Shown: positions 25,571-45,284, numbered from the stretch's first letter. The stretch is DNA of 64,000 nt from Eriocheir sinensis (GCF_024679095.1 NW_026110806.1:531501-595500), one strand, 5' to 3'. The notes: a model not told the origin generated them from the sequence alone. Program-made: numbers and translations.

Positions 25571-26950
25571 ATAGAATAATGTAAAATCGTATCAAAATAA
25601 GTACACAGAATATCAATAAAATAATCTAAATTTGTATGAAAATAAAGATGCAAAATACCCATAAAATAAGGCATATTATTTTTTAAAATACATATACAAA
25701 AATACACATAGAATAATTAAATTTGTATTAAAATTAATATACAAAATGCACAAACAATAAGTTAAGTTTGTATTGAAAAAAAGCGCAAAATACACATAAA
25801 ACAGTGTAAATTTGTTTCAAAATATATATACGAATACACATAAAATAACGTTGATTTCCATAGGAATATATATACAAAATACACATGAAATGATGTAAAT
25901 ACGTGTAAAAATATATATACAAAATAAACATTAAATACTGTAAATTCGCGTCATAATAAATAAACAAAATATCAATAAAAGAATGTGTATTTGTATGAAA
26001 ATAGATATACAAAATACACGTAAAATAACCTAAATTTGTATCAAACTATATACAAAAATACATAAAAATATTTTAAATTTGTATGAAAATAAATATACAA
26101 AATACACATAAAATTAGGTAAATTTGTATTGAAATACATATACAAAATACACATAAAATAATGTAAATTTGAATGAAAAGATATAAACAAATACACTTAA
26201 AATAACGTAAATTTGTATAAAAAATATATACAAAACACAAATAGAATAATGTAAAACAGTATCAAAATAAATACACAGAATATTAATAAAATAATGTAAA
26301 TTTGTATGACAATAAAGAGGCAAAATACCCATGAAATAACACATTTTTTTATTTATAAAAATATATATACCAAAATACACATAAAAAAATTAAATTTGAG
26401 TTAAAATAAATATATAAAAAACACATTCAATAAGGTAAATATGTATTGAAATAGATATGCAAAATACATATAAAACAATGTAAATTTGTTTCAAAATATA
26501 TATACGAATACACATAAAATAACGTAGATTTCTATAAAAATATATATACAAAATACACATAAAATGAAGTAAATACGTATAAAAAAATGTATATAAAATA
26601 CAAATAAAATAATGTAAATTCGTATAAAAATAAATATACAAAATACCAATAAAAGAATGTGTATTTGTATAAAAATAAATATACAAAATACACATAAAAT
26701 AACGTAAATTTATATAAAACTATATACAAAAATACAAAGAAGTATTTTAATTTGTATGAAAATAGATATACAAAATAAGGTAAATTCGTTTCAAATTCAA
26801 TAAACAAAATTCAGATAAAAGAACGTATATTTGTAGAAAAAATAAATATACAAAATACACATAAAATAACGAAATTTTGTATGAAAATATATAAAAAAAT
26901 AAACTAAAATAATTTTAATTTGTATGAAAATAAATATGCAAAATACACAT
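25571..26950 (-). repeat. 45-bp satellite block, minus polarity
   Basis: Closely similar in order to 34060-35140. Both end in the inverted junction acacatgtattttgtatatc. Confidence 0.86.
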
Positions 26951-29446
<2,496 letters not shown>

Positions 29447-30196
29447 AATGAAAATAGATATACAAAATATACATAAAATAAACTAAATTTGTATTGAAAT
29501 ATATATACAAAATACATAAAATAATGTAAATTTGTATCAAAATATTTTAACAGATGCGCATAAAATAACGTAAATTTGTTTTAAAATATACAAAATACAC
29601 ATTAAATAATGTAAATATGTATAAAAAAATATATACAAAACACAATAAATACACAGAATATTAATAAAACAATGTAAATTTGTATGAAAATAAAGATGCA
29701 AAATACCCATTAAATAACGCATTTTTTATAAAAATATATACACCAAAATACACATGAAAAAATTAATTTGTATTAAAATAAATATACAAAATCCACAAAC
29801 AATAAAGTAAATTTGTATTGAGATAGATATGCAAAATACATATAAAACAATGTAGATTTGTTTCAAAATATATATACGAATACACATAAAATAACGTAGA
29901 TTTGTATAAAAATATATATACAAAATACACATAAAATGAAGTAAATACGTATAAGAAAATGTATACAAAATACACATAAAATAATGTAAATTCGTATCAA
30001 AATAAATAAACAAAATACCAATAAAAGCATGTGTATTTGTATAAATATAAATATACAAAATACACATTAAATAACGTAAATTTATATAAAACTATATACA
30101 AAAATACACAGAAGTAGTTAAATTTGTATGAAAATATATACAAAATACATACAAAATAAGCTAAATTTGAATTGAAATATATATACAAAATACACA
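29447..30196 (-). repeat. 45-bp satellite block, minus polarity
   Basis: Near-identical to 21880-22320 over its right-hand 450 bp. It forms the left flank of the non-LTR element together with the short island that follows. Confidence 0.86.
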
Positions 30197-30269
30197 TATT
30201 TTGCATATCTATTTTCAAACAAATTTAAGTTATTTTTGTGTATTTTTGTATATATTTATTTATTTATAA
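30197..30269 (+). repeat. Short plus-polarity satellite island next to the non-LTR tail
   Basis: Counterpart of 22321-22392, cut after about 65 bp by the retrotransposon's tail and ending in tatttatttataat. Confidence 0.7.
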
Positions 30270-30281
30270 TTTTTTTTTTTT
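30270..30281 (-). other. 3' A tail of the non-LTR element
   Basis: Run of T on plus, A on minus, directly after the 3' UTR. It marks the 3' end made by target-primed reverse transcription. Confidence 0.8.
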
Positions 30282-30386
30282 ACAGCAAAGGAGACAGCTC
30301 AAGGGCACAAAAAAGTAAACATTAATAAAAAAAGCCCGCTACTCGCTGCTCCAAAAAAAAATCCAAAGAGGTGGCCGAAAGATAGG
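30282..30386 (-). other. 3' UTR of the non-LTR element
   Basis: About 105 bp between the RT stop codon and the A tail. It contains short A-rich runs and no open frame. Confidence 0.7.
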
Positions 30387-31990
30387 TCAGTTTCGGAAGG
30401 AGAGGTGTCCTGATACCCTCCTCTTGAAAGAGTTCAAGTCGTAGGCAGGAGGAAATACAGATGAAGGAAGATTGTTCCAGAGTTTACCAGCGTGAGGGAT
30501 GAAAGAGTGAAGATGCTGGTTAACTCTTGCATAAGGGGTTTGGACAGTATAGGGATGAGCATGAGTAGAAAGTCGAGTGCAGCGGGGCCGCGGGAGGGGG
30601 GGAGGCATGCAGTTAGCAAGTTCAGAAGAGCAGTCAGCGTGGAAATATAGATAGAAGATAGAAAGAGAGGCAACATTGCGGCGGAATTTAAGAGGTAGAA
30701 GACTATCAGTATGAGGAGAGCTGAAGAGACGAAGAGCCTTTGCCTCCACTCTGTCCAGAAGAGCTGTGTGAGTGGAGCCCCCCCACACATGAGATGCATA
30801 CTCCATACGAGGGCGGACAAGGCCCCTGTATATGGACAGCAACTGTGCAGGGGAGAAGAACTGGCGGAGACGGTACAGAACGCCCAGCCTCGAGGAAGCT
30901 GATTTAGTAAGAGATGAGATATGAAGTTTCCAGTTGAGATTTTGAGTTAAGGATAGACCGAGGATGTTTAGTGTTGAGGAAGGTGATAGCTGGGTGTTGT
31001 CAAAGAATAGGGGATAGTTGTTTGGAAGATTGTGTCGAGTGGATAGGTGGAGAAACTGTGTTTTTGAGGCGTTGAAGGACACCAGGTTCTTCTTGCCCCA
31101 ATCGGAAATAATAGTAAGGTCTGAGGCTAAGCGTTCTGCAGCTTCCAGCCTTGAGTCGTTAAGTTCCTGAAGGGTGGGTCTTCTATTAAAAGAAGTTGAA
31201 TAATGCAGAGTGGAATCATCGGCGTAGGAATGGATAGGACAGTTCGTTTTGGAAAGAAGATCATCAATGAACAACAGAAAAAGAGTGGGAGATAGGACAG
31301 AACCCTGTGGGACATCGCTGTTAATAGATTTAGGGGAAGAACAGTGACCGTCTACCACGGCAGAAATAGAACGGTCAGAAAGGAAACTGGAGATAAAGGT
31401 ACAGAGAGAAGGATAGAAACCGTAGGAGGGTAGTTTAGAAAGCAAATATTTGTGCCAGACCCTATCAAAAGCTTTTGATATGTCCAGCGCAATAGCAAAA
31501 GTTTCACCGAAACGGCTAAGAGAGGATGACCAAGAGTCAGTTAAGAAGGCTAGGAGATCACCAGTAGAACGCCCCTTGCGGAACCCATACTGGCGATCAG
31601 ATAGAAGGTCAGAAGTGGAAAGGTGCTTTTGAATCTTCCGGTTAAGGATTGATTCAAAAGCTTTAGATAGACAAGAAAGTAAAGCAATAGGACGGTAGTT
31701 TGAGGGATTGGAGCGGTCACCCTTCTTAGGTACAGGCATACTTCCAGCAAGAAGGAAAGGTAGATGTTGACAGGCAGAGGCGAAAGAGTTTGACCAGGCA
31801 GGGTGACAGCACGGAGGCACAGTTTTTAAGGACAATAGGAGGCACTCCATCAGGTCCATAAGCCTTCTGAGGATTGAGGCCAGAGAGGGCATAGAAAACA
31901 TCATTTTGAAGAATCTTTATAACAGGCATAAAGGAGTCAGAGGGGGGATGAGTAGGAGGAATATGCCCAGAATCGTCCAGAGTGGAGTTT
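30387..31990 (-). pseudogene. Reverse transcriptase part of non-LTR ORF2, broken
   Basis: The main frame (30387-31904) gives 505 codons, but genuine RT sequence begins at about codon 57 (PVPKKGDRSNPSNYRPIALL). The preceding RT segment (LNPQKAYGPDGVPPIVLKNC) lies in another frame at 31726-31929, so there is a frameshift near 31740. Motifs in order: SKAFE, QYGFRKGRST, LDISKAFD (catalytic Asp at about codon 141), PQGSVLSP (199), SYADDST with the YADD catalytic box at codons 227-230, then a thumb (LNILGLSL) and a C-terminal helical region (GLVRPRMEYASHVWGG) typical of Jockey/CR1-like elements. No RNase H domain is visible. It ends at a stop at 30387. Confidence 0.9.
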
Positions 31991-33334
31991 TAGAAAAGTT
32001 TGAGAGTAGAGGTCAGCCTTAGTGAGAGATGAGACGGCAGTGTTGCCGTCAGGACTGAGGAGTGGAGGGAAAGATGAAGCAGTGACGTTGGAGGAGATGT
32101 TTTTGGCTAGATGCCAGAAGTCACGGGAAGAGTTAGAGAAAGCAAGGTTTTGACATTTTCTATTAATGAAAGAATTTTTGGTTAGTCGGAGAATAGATTT
32201 GGCACGATTTCGGGCAGAAATGTAAAGTTCATAATTAGCATTAGTTTGAAGGCTCTGGTATCTTTTGTGAGCTACCTCTCTATCATTGACAGCACGAGAA
32301 CAAGCGTGATTAAACCAAGGCTGTTTAGCGTGAGGAGTAGAGAAAGAACGAGGAATGTATGCCTCCATTCCAGAGACAATCACCTCTGTGATGCGCTGAG
32401 CACACACAGAGGGGTCTCTATCCTGGAAGCAATAATCATTCCACGGGAAATCGGAAAAGTACATCCTCAGGTCGTCCCACCGAGCTGAAGCAAAATGCCA
32501 GAAGCATCGCCTCCTCGGTGGGTCCAGAGGGTGTACAGGAGCGATAGGACAGGATGCAGAAATAAGATTGTGATCGGAGGAGCCCAACGGAGAGAACAGT
32601 TTGACAGAATAAGCAGAAGGGTTTGAGGTAAGGAAGAGGTCTAGAATGTTGGGCCGATCTCCAAGACGGTCAGGAATACGTGTAGGGTGCTGGACCAACT
32701 GCTCTAGGTCGTTGAGGATAGCAAAGTTGTAGGCTTGTTCACCAGGATGGTCAGTGAAAGAGGATGAAAGCCAAAGCTGGTGGTGAACATTGAAATCTCC
32801 TAGGATGGAGATTTCAGCGAAGGTAGAGTGGGTCAAGATGTGCTCCACTTTAGAATTCAAATAGTCAAAGAATTTTACATAGTTGGTAGAGTTAGGTGAG
32901 AGATAAACAGCACAGATGTATTTAGTAATAGAATGACAGTGAAGTCTTAACCAGATGGTGGAAAATTCAGAAGAGTCAAGGTCGTGGGCACGAGAGCAAG
33001 TGATGTCGTTGCGCACGTAGGCGCAACATCCAGCTTTGGATTGATATTTAGGATAGAGATAGTAGGAGGGAACAGAGTAGAGATTGCTGTCAGTAGCCTC
33101 AGAAACCTGTGTTTCGGTAAGGAAGAGAAGGTGAGGTTTAGAGGAGGAGAGATGATGTTCCACAGAATGAAAATTAGAGCGAAGACCGCGAATGTTGCAG
33201 AAATTGAGAAGAAAGAGGTTCGAGGAGTTATCAAGACACCTCTCGGGTCGGCAGCCAGAAGGGGAGTCCTCCCTGGGGGAATTTGTGGTCCCCCCCCCAG
33301 GCGGGGACTCCGAGGCATTGCTTAATTGAGCCAT
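31937..33334 (-). pseudogene. Endonuclease part of non-LTR ORF2
   Basis: 465-codon frame beginning [10 protein letters not shown]. The exonuclease-endonuclease-phosphatase fold is recognisable by [11 protein letters not shown] (Asn at 44/47), FLTETQ (Glu 74), [10 protein letters not shown] (Asp 180, Asn 182) and SSDHNL (Asp 254, His 255), the usual catalytic set. It nicks target DNA for insertion. The frame goes on through a linker ([21 protein letters not shown]) that leads into RT, but is lost in a frameshift near 31990, after LYSQTF. All catalytic residues I can see are present. Confidence 0.9.
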
Positions 33335-33388
33335 TTTGAATTTTGAATTTTGGAAAAAGGTGTATATGTTATGTGAATGTAGTGTAGA

Positions 33389-35138
33389 GTATCAATAAAA
33401 TAATTTAAATTTTTATGAAAATAAAGATGCAAAATACCCATAAGATAAACATTTTTTTTTAAATACATATACAAAAATACACATAGAATAATTGAATTTG
33501 TATTAAAATTAATATTCAAAATGCAGACATACAATAAGGTAAATTTGTATTGAAAAAAAAAGCAAAATACAAATAAAACAGTGTAAATTTGTTTCAAAAT
33601 ATATATACGAATACATTTAAAATGAAGTAGATTTCTTTAGAAATATATATACAAAATACACATGAAATTATGTAAATACGTATAAAAATATATATACAAA
33701 ATACATATTAAGTAATGTAAATTCGTGTCAAAAAAAATAAAAAAAATATCATGAAAAGAATGTGTATTTGTATGAAAATAAATAATAGATAATAAATTTG
33801 TATGAAATATATATGCAAGATACACATTAAATAATGTAAATGAGTATAAAAAAATATATATATACAAAAAACAAATAGAATAATGTAAAATCGTATCAAA
33901 ACAAATACACCGAATATTAATAAAATAATGTAAATTTGTATGAAAATAAAGATGCAAAATTCCCATCAAATAGCGCATTTTTTATAAAAATATATATACC
34001 AAAATACACATAAAATATTTAAATTTGTATTGAAATAAATATACAAAATGCACATACAATAAGGATATATACAAAATACACATGAAATGATGTAAATACG
34101 TATTAAAATATATATACAAAATACACATTAAATACTGTAAATTCGCGTCAAAATAAATAAAAAAAATATCAATAAAAGAATGTGTATTTGTATGAAAATA
34201 GATATACAAAATACATATAAAATAACCTAAATTTGTATCAAACTATATACAAAAATACACAAAAATATTTTAAATTTGTGTGAAAATAAATATTCAAAAT
34301 ACACATAAAATTAGGTAAATATGTATTGAAATACATATACAAAATACACATAAAATAATGTAAATTTGAATTAAAAGACATAAACAAATACACTTAAAAT
34401 AACGTAAATTTGTATAAAAAAATATATACAAAACACAAATAGAATAATGTAAAATCATATCAAAATAAATACACAGAATATTAATAAAATAATGTAAATT
34501 TGTATGAAAATAAAGAGGCAAAATACCCATAAAATAACTATTTTTTTATAAAAATATATATACCAAAATACACATAAAATATTTAAATTTGTATTAAAAT
34601 AAATATATAAAAAAACACATACAATAAGGTAAATTTGTATTGAAATAGATATGCAAAATACATATAAAACAATGTAAATTTGTATCAAAATATATATACG
34701 AATACACATAAAATAACGTAGATTTCTATAAAAATATATATACAAAATACACATAAAATGAGGTAAATACGTATAAAAAAATGTATACAAAATACACATA
34801 AAATAATGTAAATTCGTATCAAAATAAATAAAACAATACCAATAAAAGAATGTGTATTTGTATAAATATAGATATACAAAATACACATAAAATAACGTAA
34901 ATTTATATAAAACTATATACAAAAATACACAGAAGTATTTTAATTTCAATGAAAATAGATATACAAAATAAGGTAAATTCGTTTCAAATTCAATAAACAA
35001 AATTCAGATAAAAGAACGTATATTTGTAGAAAAAATAAATATACAAAATACACATAAAATAACGAAAATTTGTATGAAAATATATAAAAAAATAAACAAA
35101 AATAATTTCAATTTGTATGAAAATAAATATTCAAAATA
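33389..35138 (-). repeat. 45-bp satellite block, minus polarity
   Basis: The first 580 bp match 22434-23000. 34060-35138 matches the block at 25880-26950. It therefore joins two segments that are about 3 kb apart in the other copy. Confidence 0.86.
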
Positions 35139-36599
35139 CACATGTATTTTGTATATCTATTTTCACACAAATTTAATTACTTTTGTGTATTTTTGCATAT
35201 AGTTTTATATAAATTTACGTTATTTTATTTGTATTTTGTTTATTTATATTTATATAATACACATTCTTTTATTAGTATTTTGTTTATTTATTTTGATACG
35301 AGTTTACATTATTTTATGTGTATTTTGTATACCTTTTTTTATACGTATTTACTTCATTTTATGTGTATTTTGTATATTTATCTTCATAGAAATCTATGCT
35401 ATTTTATGTGTATTTGTATATATATTTTGAAAAAAATTTACATGGTTTTATATGTATTTTGTATATCTATTTCAATACAAATTTACCTTATTGTATGTGC
35501 ATTTTGTATATTTATTTTAATACAAATTCAAATATTTAATGTGTGTCTTGGTATATATATTTTTATAAAAAATGCGTTTTTTTATGGGTATTTTCCATCT
35601 TAATTTTCATACAAATTTACATTATTTTATTAATACTCTGTGTATTTATTTTGATACGAATTTTTATTATTCTATTTGTGTTTTGTATATTTTTTTTTTA
35701 TACATATTTACATTATTTAATTTGTATTTTTTATATATATTTTATACAAATTTACGTTATTTTAAGTGTATTTTTTTATATATTTTCATTCAAATTTACC
35801 TAATTTTATGTGTATTTTGTATATTTATTTTCATAGAAATTAAAATTATTTTTGTGTATTTTTGTATATAGTTTTATACAAATTTAGGTGATTTTATGTG
35901 TATATTGTATATCTATTTTCATACAAATACACATTCTTTTATTGATATATTGTTTATTTATTTTGACGCGAATTTACATTATTTAATGTGTATTTTATAT
36001 ATATATTTTTATACGTGTTTACATCATTTGATATGTATTTTGTATATATATTTCTATAGAAATCTACGTTGATTTATGAGTATTCGTATATAGATTTTGA
36101 AATAAATTTACACTGTTTTATGTGTATTTTGCATATTTTTTCAATACAAATTTACCTTATTGTATATGCATTTTGTATATTAATTTTAATACAAATTTAA
36201 TAATGCTATGTGTATTTTTGTGTATGTATTTTTATAAAAATATGCTTTATTTTATTTATTTTTATTTTCATACAAATTTACTTTATTTTATTTATATTCT
36301 GTTTATTTTTTTTAAACAATTTTACATTATTCTATGTGTATTTTGTATATCTATTTTTTATACGTATTTACTTAATTTTATGTGTATTTTGTATATATAT
36401 TTTTATTGAAATCTACGTTATTTTATGTGTATTCGTATATATATTTTGAAACAAATTTACATTGTTTTATATGTATTTTTGCATATCTCTTTCAATACAA
36501 GTTTACCTTATTGTATGTGCATTTTGTATATTTATTTCAATACAAATTTAAATATTTTATGTGTATTTTGGTATATATATTTTTATAAATAAAAAAAAT

Positions 36600-37275
36600 G
36601 CGTTATTTTATGGGTATTTTGCCTCTTTATTTTCATACAAATTTACATTATTTTATTAATATTCTGTGTATTTATTTTGATACGATTTCACATTATTCTA
36701 TTTGTTTTTTGTATAAATTTTTTTATACATATTTATATTATTTAATGTGTATCTTGCATATATATTTCATACAAATTTATTATCTATTATTTATTTTTAT
36801 GCAAATACACATTCTTTTCATGATATTTTGTTTATTTATTTTGACACGAATTTACCTAGATATGTATTTTGTATATATATTTTTATAGGTATTTACATAA
36901 TTTCATGTGTATATTTTATATATATTTCTATAAGAAATGCCCTATTTGATGGGAATTTTGCATCTTTATTTTCATACAAATTTACACTATTTTATTAATA
37001 TTCGGTGTATTTATTTTGTTACGATTTCACATTATTCTATTTGTTTTTTGTATAAATTTTTTTATACATATTTATATTATTTAATGTGTATCTTGCATAT
37101 ATATTTCATACAAATTTATTATCTATTATTTATTTTTATGCAAATACACATTCTTTTCATGATATTTTGTTTATTTATTTTGACACGAATTAACCTAGAT
37201 ATGTATTTTGTATATATATTTTTATAGGTATTTACATAATTTCATGTGTATTTTGTATATATATTTCTATAGAAA
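36600..37275 (+). repeat. Tandem duplication, period 339 bp
   Basis: The same series of variants, including the rare ataaatttttttatacat and gatatgtattttg forms, appears twice with offset 339 (for example 36722 and 37061). The copies differ at only a few bases. The unit is about 7.5 monomers. Confidence 0.85.
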
Positions 37276-37720
37276 TCTACGTTATTTTATGTATATTCGT
37301 ATATATATTTTGAAACAAATTAACTTTGTTTTATATGTATTTTTGAATATCTCTTTCAATACATATTTACCTTACTGTATATGCATTTTGTATATTCATT
37401 TCAATACAAATTTAAATATTTTATGTGTATTTTGATATATATATTTTTATAAGAAATGCGCTATTTGATGGGAATTTTGCATCTTTATTTTCATACAAAT
37501 TTACTTTATTTTATTAATATTCGGTTTATTTATTTTGAAACGATTTTACATTATTCTATTTGTTTTTTGTATATATATTTTTTTATACATATTACTTTAT
37601 TTAATGTGTATCTTGCATATATATTTCATACAAATTTATTACCTATTATTTATTTTCATACAAATACACATTCTTTTAATGATATTTTGTTTATTTATTT
37701 TGACACGAATTTACATTACT

Positions 37721-37849
<129 letters not shown>

Positions 37850-38189
37850 CGTATTTACATAATTTCATGTGTATTTTGTATATATATTTCTATAGAAATC
37901 TACGTTATTTTATGAGTATTCGTATATATATTTTGAAACAAATTTACACTGTTTGATTTGTATTTTGCGTTTTTTTTTCAATACAAATTTACCTTATTGT
38001 ATGTGTGCATTTTGTATATTAATTTTAATACAAATTTAATTATTCTATGTGTATTTTTGGATATGTATTTTATTAAAAAAATATGCTTTATCTCATGGGT
38101 ATTTTGCATCTTTATTTTCATACAAATTTAAATTATTTTATTGATATTCTGTGTACTTATTTTGATACGATTTTACATTATTCTATGTA

Positions 38190-39645
38190 TAACAAAAATA
38201 AATACAGAATACACAAAATAGATATGCAAAATACATATAAACAATGTAAATTTGTTTCAAAATATATACACGAATACAGATGAAATAAGGTAGATTTCTA
38301 TAAAATCATATATACAAAATACACATAAAATTAAGTAAATACGTATAAAAAATGTATACAAAATACACATAAAATGATGTAAATTAATATCAAAATAAAT
38401 AAAAAAAATACCAATAAAAGAAGGTGTATTTGTATAAATATATATCTATACAAAATACACATTAAATTATATAAATTTGTTTAAAACTATACAAAATACA
38501 CATGAAATGATGAAAATACGTATAAAAATACATATACAAAATACACATTAAATAATGTAAATTCGCGTCAAAATAAATAAACAAAATATCAATAAAAGAA
38601 TGTGTATTTGTATGAAAATAGATATACAAAATACACATAAAATATCCTAAATTTGTATCAAACTATATACAAAAATACACAAAAATATTTTTAATTTGTA
38701 TGAAAATAAATATACAAAATACACATAAAATTAGGTAAATTTGTATTGAAATACATACACACAATAAACATGAAATAATGTAAATTTGAATGAAAATACA
38801 TAAACAAATACACTTAAAATAACGTAAATTTGTATAAAAAAATATGTACAAAACACAAATAAAATAATGTAAAATCGTATCAAAATAAATACACAGAATA
38901 TTAATAAAATAATGTAAATTTGTATGAAAATAAAGAAGCAAAATACCCATAAAATAACGCATTTTTTTTATTTATAAAAATATATGTACCAAAATACACA
39001 TCAAAAAATTAAATTTGTATTAAAATAAATATACAAAAAACACATACAATAACGTAAATTTGTATTGAAATACATATGCAAAATACATATAAAACAATGT
39101 AAATTTCTTTCAAAATATATATACGAATACACATAAAATAACGTAGATTTCTATAAATATATATATACAAAATACACATAAAATGAAGTAAATACGTATA
39201 AAAAAATGTATACAAATTACACATAAAATTTTGTAAATTCGTATCAAAATAAATAAACAAAATACCAATAAAAGAATGTGCATTTGCATAAATATAAATA
39301 TACAAAATACTCATAAAATAACGTAAATTTATATAAAACTATATACAAAAATACACAGAAGTAATTAAATTTGTATGAAAATATATACAAAATACACACA
39401 AAATAAGCTAAATTTGAATTGAAATATATATACAAAATAAATGAAGTAAAGTAAATTTGTATCAAAATATTTATACAAATACACATATAATAACAAATTT
39501 GTATGAAAATATATAAACAAAATACACATTAAATAATGTAAATACGTATAAAAAAAATATGTACAAAATACATATATAATCATGTAATTCGTATCAAAAT
39601 AAATAAACAAAATACCAATAAAATAATATAAATTTGTATGAGTAA
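38190..39645 (-). repeat. 45-bp satellite block, minus polarity
   Basis: Its right part is the inverted counterpart of 24080-24900. It ends at the inverted junction 39637-39656, the same 20 bases seen at 10371 and 24074. Confidence 0.86.
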
Positions 39646-40719
39646 ACGTGTATGTTGCATATTTTTTCAATACAAATTTATTTTATTATATACGCATTTT
39701 GTATATTAATTTTAATACAAATTTAATTATTCGATGTGTATTTTTGTATCTGTATTTTTATAAACATATGCTTTATTTTTTGGGTATTTTGCATCTTTAT
39801 TTTCATACAAATTTACATTATTTTATTGATATTCTGCTCATTCATTTTGATACGAATTGACATTATTCTATGTGTATTTTGTATATATTTTTCATACAAA
39901 TTTACGTTATTTTATGTGTATTTGTTTACATATTTTAACACAAATTTACAGTATTTTATGGGTATTTTGTATATACTTTTCAAAAGAAATTTACCTAGTT
40001 TTATGTGTATTTTGTATATCTATTTTCATACAAACTCAAACTATTTTTATGTTTTTTTGTATTTATTTTAATACATATTTTAGTTATGTTATGTGTATTT
40101 TGTAAATTTATTTTCATTCAAATATATATTATTTTATTGGTGTTTTGTTGATTTATATTGATACGAATTTACATTATTTTATATGTACTTTGTATATATA
40201 TTTTTATACGCTTTTACATTATTTAATAATAATTTTGAATATATATTTTTATACAAATTCATGGTATTTTATGTGTATTTGCATATATATTTTCATATAA
40301 ATTTACATTATTTTATGTGTATTTTGTACATATATTTTATTACAAATCTACCTTATTTTATGTTTATTTTGTATGTGTATTTTGTATATTTATATTTATC
40401 CAAATACACATTCTTTTATTGGTATTTTGTTTATTTATTTTAATTCGAATTTACATTATTTTATGTGTATTTTGTAAACATTTTTTTATACGTATTTACT
40501 TAATTTTATGTGCATTTTGTATATATATTTCTATAGAAATCTACATTTTTTTATTTGTATTCGTATATATATTTTGAAACAAATTTACATTGTTTTATAT
40601 GTATTTTTGCATATCTCGTTCAATACAAATCTACCTTATTGTATGTGCATTTTGTATATTTATTTCAATGCAAATTTAAATATTTTATGTGTATTTTGGT
40701 ATATATATTTTTATAAGAT
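39646..40719 (+). repeat. 45-bp satellite block, plus polarity
   Basis: Inverted relative of 9300-10380. Contains variants such as gtttttttgtatttattttaata and tatttatccaaatacac that are found there on the other strand. Confidence 0.86.
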
Positions 40720-43070
<2,351 letters not shown>

Positions 43071-43400
43071 GTACAAATTTAAATTATTTTATGTGTATTT
43101 TGTACATGTATTTAAATACAAATTTAACTAATTATATGTGTATTTTGTATATCTATTTTCATACAAATTGAAATTTATTTTTTTGTTTTTTTGTATATAT
43201 TTTTATTCAAATTTTCGTAATTTTATGTGTATTTTGTACATTTATTTTCCTACAAATATACGTTCTTTTATTGGAATTTTGTTTATTTATTTTCATACGA
43301 ATTTTCATTTTTTTAGGTGTATTTGATATATATATATTTTTATACTTATTTACATAATTTTATATGTATTTTGAATATATATTTTCATAGAAATTTACTC
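43071..43400 (+). repeat. 45-bp satellite block, plus polarity, short
   Basis: Seven monomers whose order mirrors 41560-41880 on the other strand, making an inverted repeat with the block before it. Confidence 0.82.
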
Positions 43401-45284
43401 TATATGTATATACAAAAAAACACAAAAATAATTTAAATTTGTATGAAAATAAATATACAAAATACACATAAAATTAGGTAAATTTGTATTTAAATACATA
43501 TACAAAATACACTTAAAATAATGTAAATTTGGATGAAATTATATAAACAAATACACTTAAAATAACGTTAATTTGTATAAAATATATAAAAAAATACACA
43601 TTAAATAATGAAATATGTATAAAAAAATATATACAAAACTCAAATAGTATAACATAAAATCGTATCAAAATATATACACAGAATATTAATAAAATAATGT
43701 ACATTTGTATGAAAACTAAGATGCAAAATACCTATAAAATAACGCATTTTTAATAAAATTATATATACCAAAACACACATAAAATATTTGAATTTGTATT
43801 AAAATAAATAAACAAAATGCACATACAATAAAGTAAATTTGTATTGAAATAGATATACAAAATACATATAAAACAATGTAAATTTGTTTCAAAATATATA
43901 TACGAATACACATAAAATACTGTAGATTTCTATAAATATATATATATACAAAATACAAATAAAATTAAGTAAATACGAATCAAAAATGTATACAAAATAC
44001 ACATAAAACAATGTAAATTCGTATAAATATAAATAAACAAAATACCAATAAGAGAATATGTATTTGTATAAATATATATATACAAAATGCACATAAAATA
44101 ACGGAAATTTGTATAAAACTATATAAAAAAATACACAGAAGTAATTAAATTTGTATGAAAATAGATATACAAAATACACACAAAATAAGCTAAATTTGAA
44201 TTGAAATATATATACAAAATACATAAAATAAAGTAAATTCGTTTCAAAATATTTTTAACAAATACACATATAATAACGTAAATTTGTAAAAAAATATATA
44301 AACAAAATACACATTAAGTAATGTAAATACGTATAAAAAATATTTACAAAATACACAAATAATCAAGTCATTCGTACCAAAATAAATAAACAAAAAACTA
44401 ATTAAATAATGTAAATTTGTATGAGAAAACATATACAAAATACACATAAAATAACGTTTTAAGTTTCTATAAAAATATATGTACAAAAATGCACATAAAA
44501 TTAGTTTGCATAAAAAAATATATAAAAATATGTATACAAAATACCTAAGAAATAATCTAAATTCGTATCGAGTTAAATTAAGAAAATAACAATAAAATAA
44601 TGTAATTTTGAATTAAAATATATATAGAAAACACACATAAAATAACCTAAATACAAATACAAATATACACATTAAATAATTTAAAATTGAATGAAATAAA
44701 TATACAAAATAAACATAAAATAAGGTAGATTTGGAATAAAATATATGTAAGAATACACATGAAATAATATAAATTTGTATGAAAATATATATACAAATAC
44801 ACATAAAATAACATAAATTTGTATAAAATTTGTTTCAAAATATATACGAATACACACAATAAAATAACGTAAATTTTTATGTAAATGTATATATAAAATA
44901 CACATAAAATAATTTAAATACTTAGAAAAATATATATACAAAATACACATAAAATAATGTAGATTCCTAAAATATTAAATACACAAAATTCCAATAAAAG
45001 AATGTATATTTGTAGGAAAATATATATACAAAAAACAAATAAAATAACTAAAATTTGTATAAAAATATATACAAAAATACACAAAAATTTGTTTGAAAAT
45101 AGATATGCAAAATACACATAAAGTTAGGCAAATTTGTATTGAAATACATATACAAAACTCACATAAAATAATGTAAATTTGTATGAAAATATTATAAACA
45201 AATACATATAAAATAACGTAAATTTGGATAAAATATATATACAAAACATACATTAAATATTTTAAATATGTATAAAAATATATT
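43401..45284 (-). repeat. 45-bp satellite block, minus polarity
   Basis: Includes the rare tttgtatttgtatttag-type variants in inverted form (44640-44680). It is similar to 54640-55868 and to 57180-58080. Confidence 0.85.

Larger units (their letters stand above)
30270..33388 (-). mobile_element. Non-LTR retrotransposon, Jockey/CR1-like, 5'-truncated and frame-broken
   Basis: About 3.1 kb of balanced-composition DNA inside satellite. On minus it reads apurinic-type endonuclease, then reverse transcriptase, a short 3' UTR, and an A tail (T run at 30270-30281). No LTRs. No ORF1 (RNA-binding) is present: only about 50 bp lie upstream of the endonuclease frame, so the copy is 5'-truncated or belongs to a form without ORF1. 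Compared with the paralogous unoccupied satellite at 22390-22434, about 50 bp of target sequence is missing, and I see no target duplication. The right boundary is approximate. I associate this protein family with crab genomes from memory only. Confidence 0.88.

Noticed and set aside
30711..33325. Plus-strand frames such as 30711-30902, 32246-32488 and 32984-33325
   Set aside because: Shadows of the minus-strand endonuclease/RT gene.
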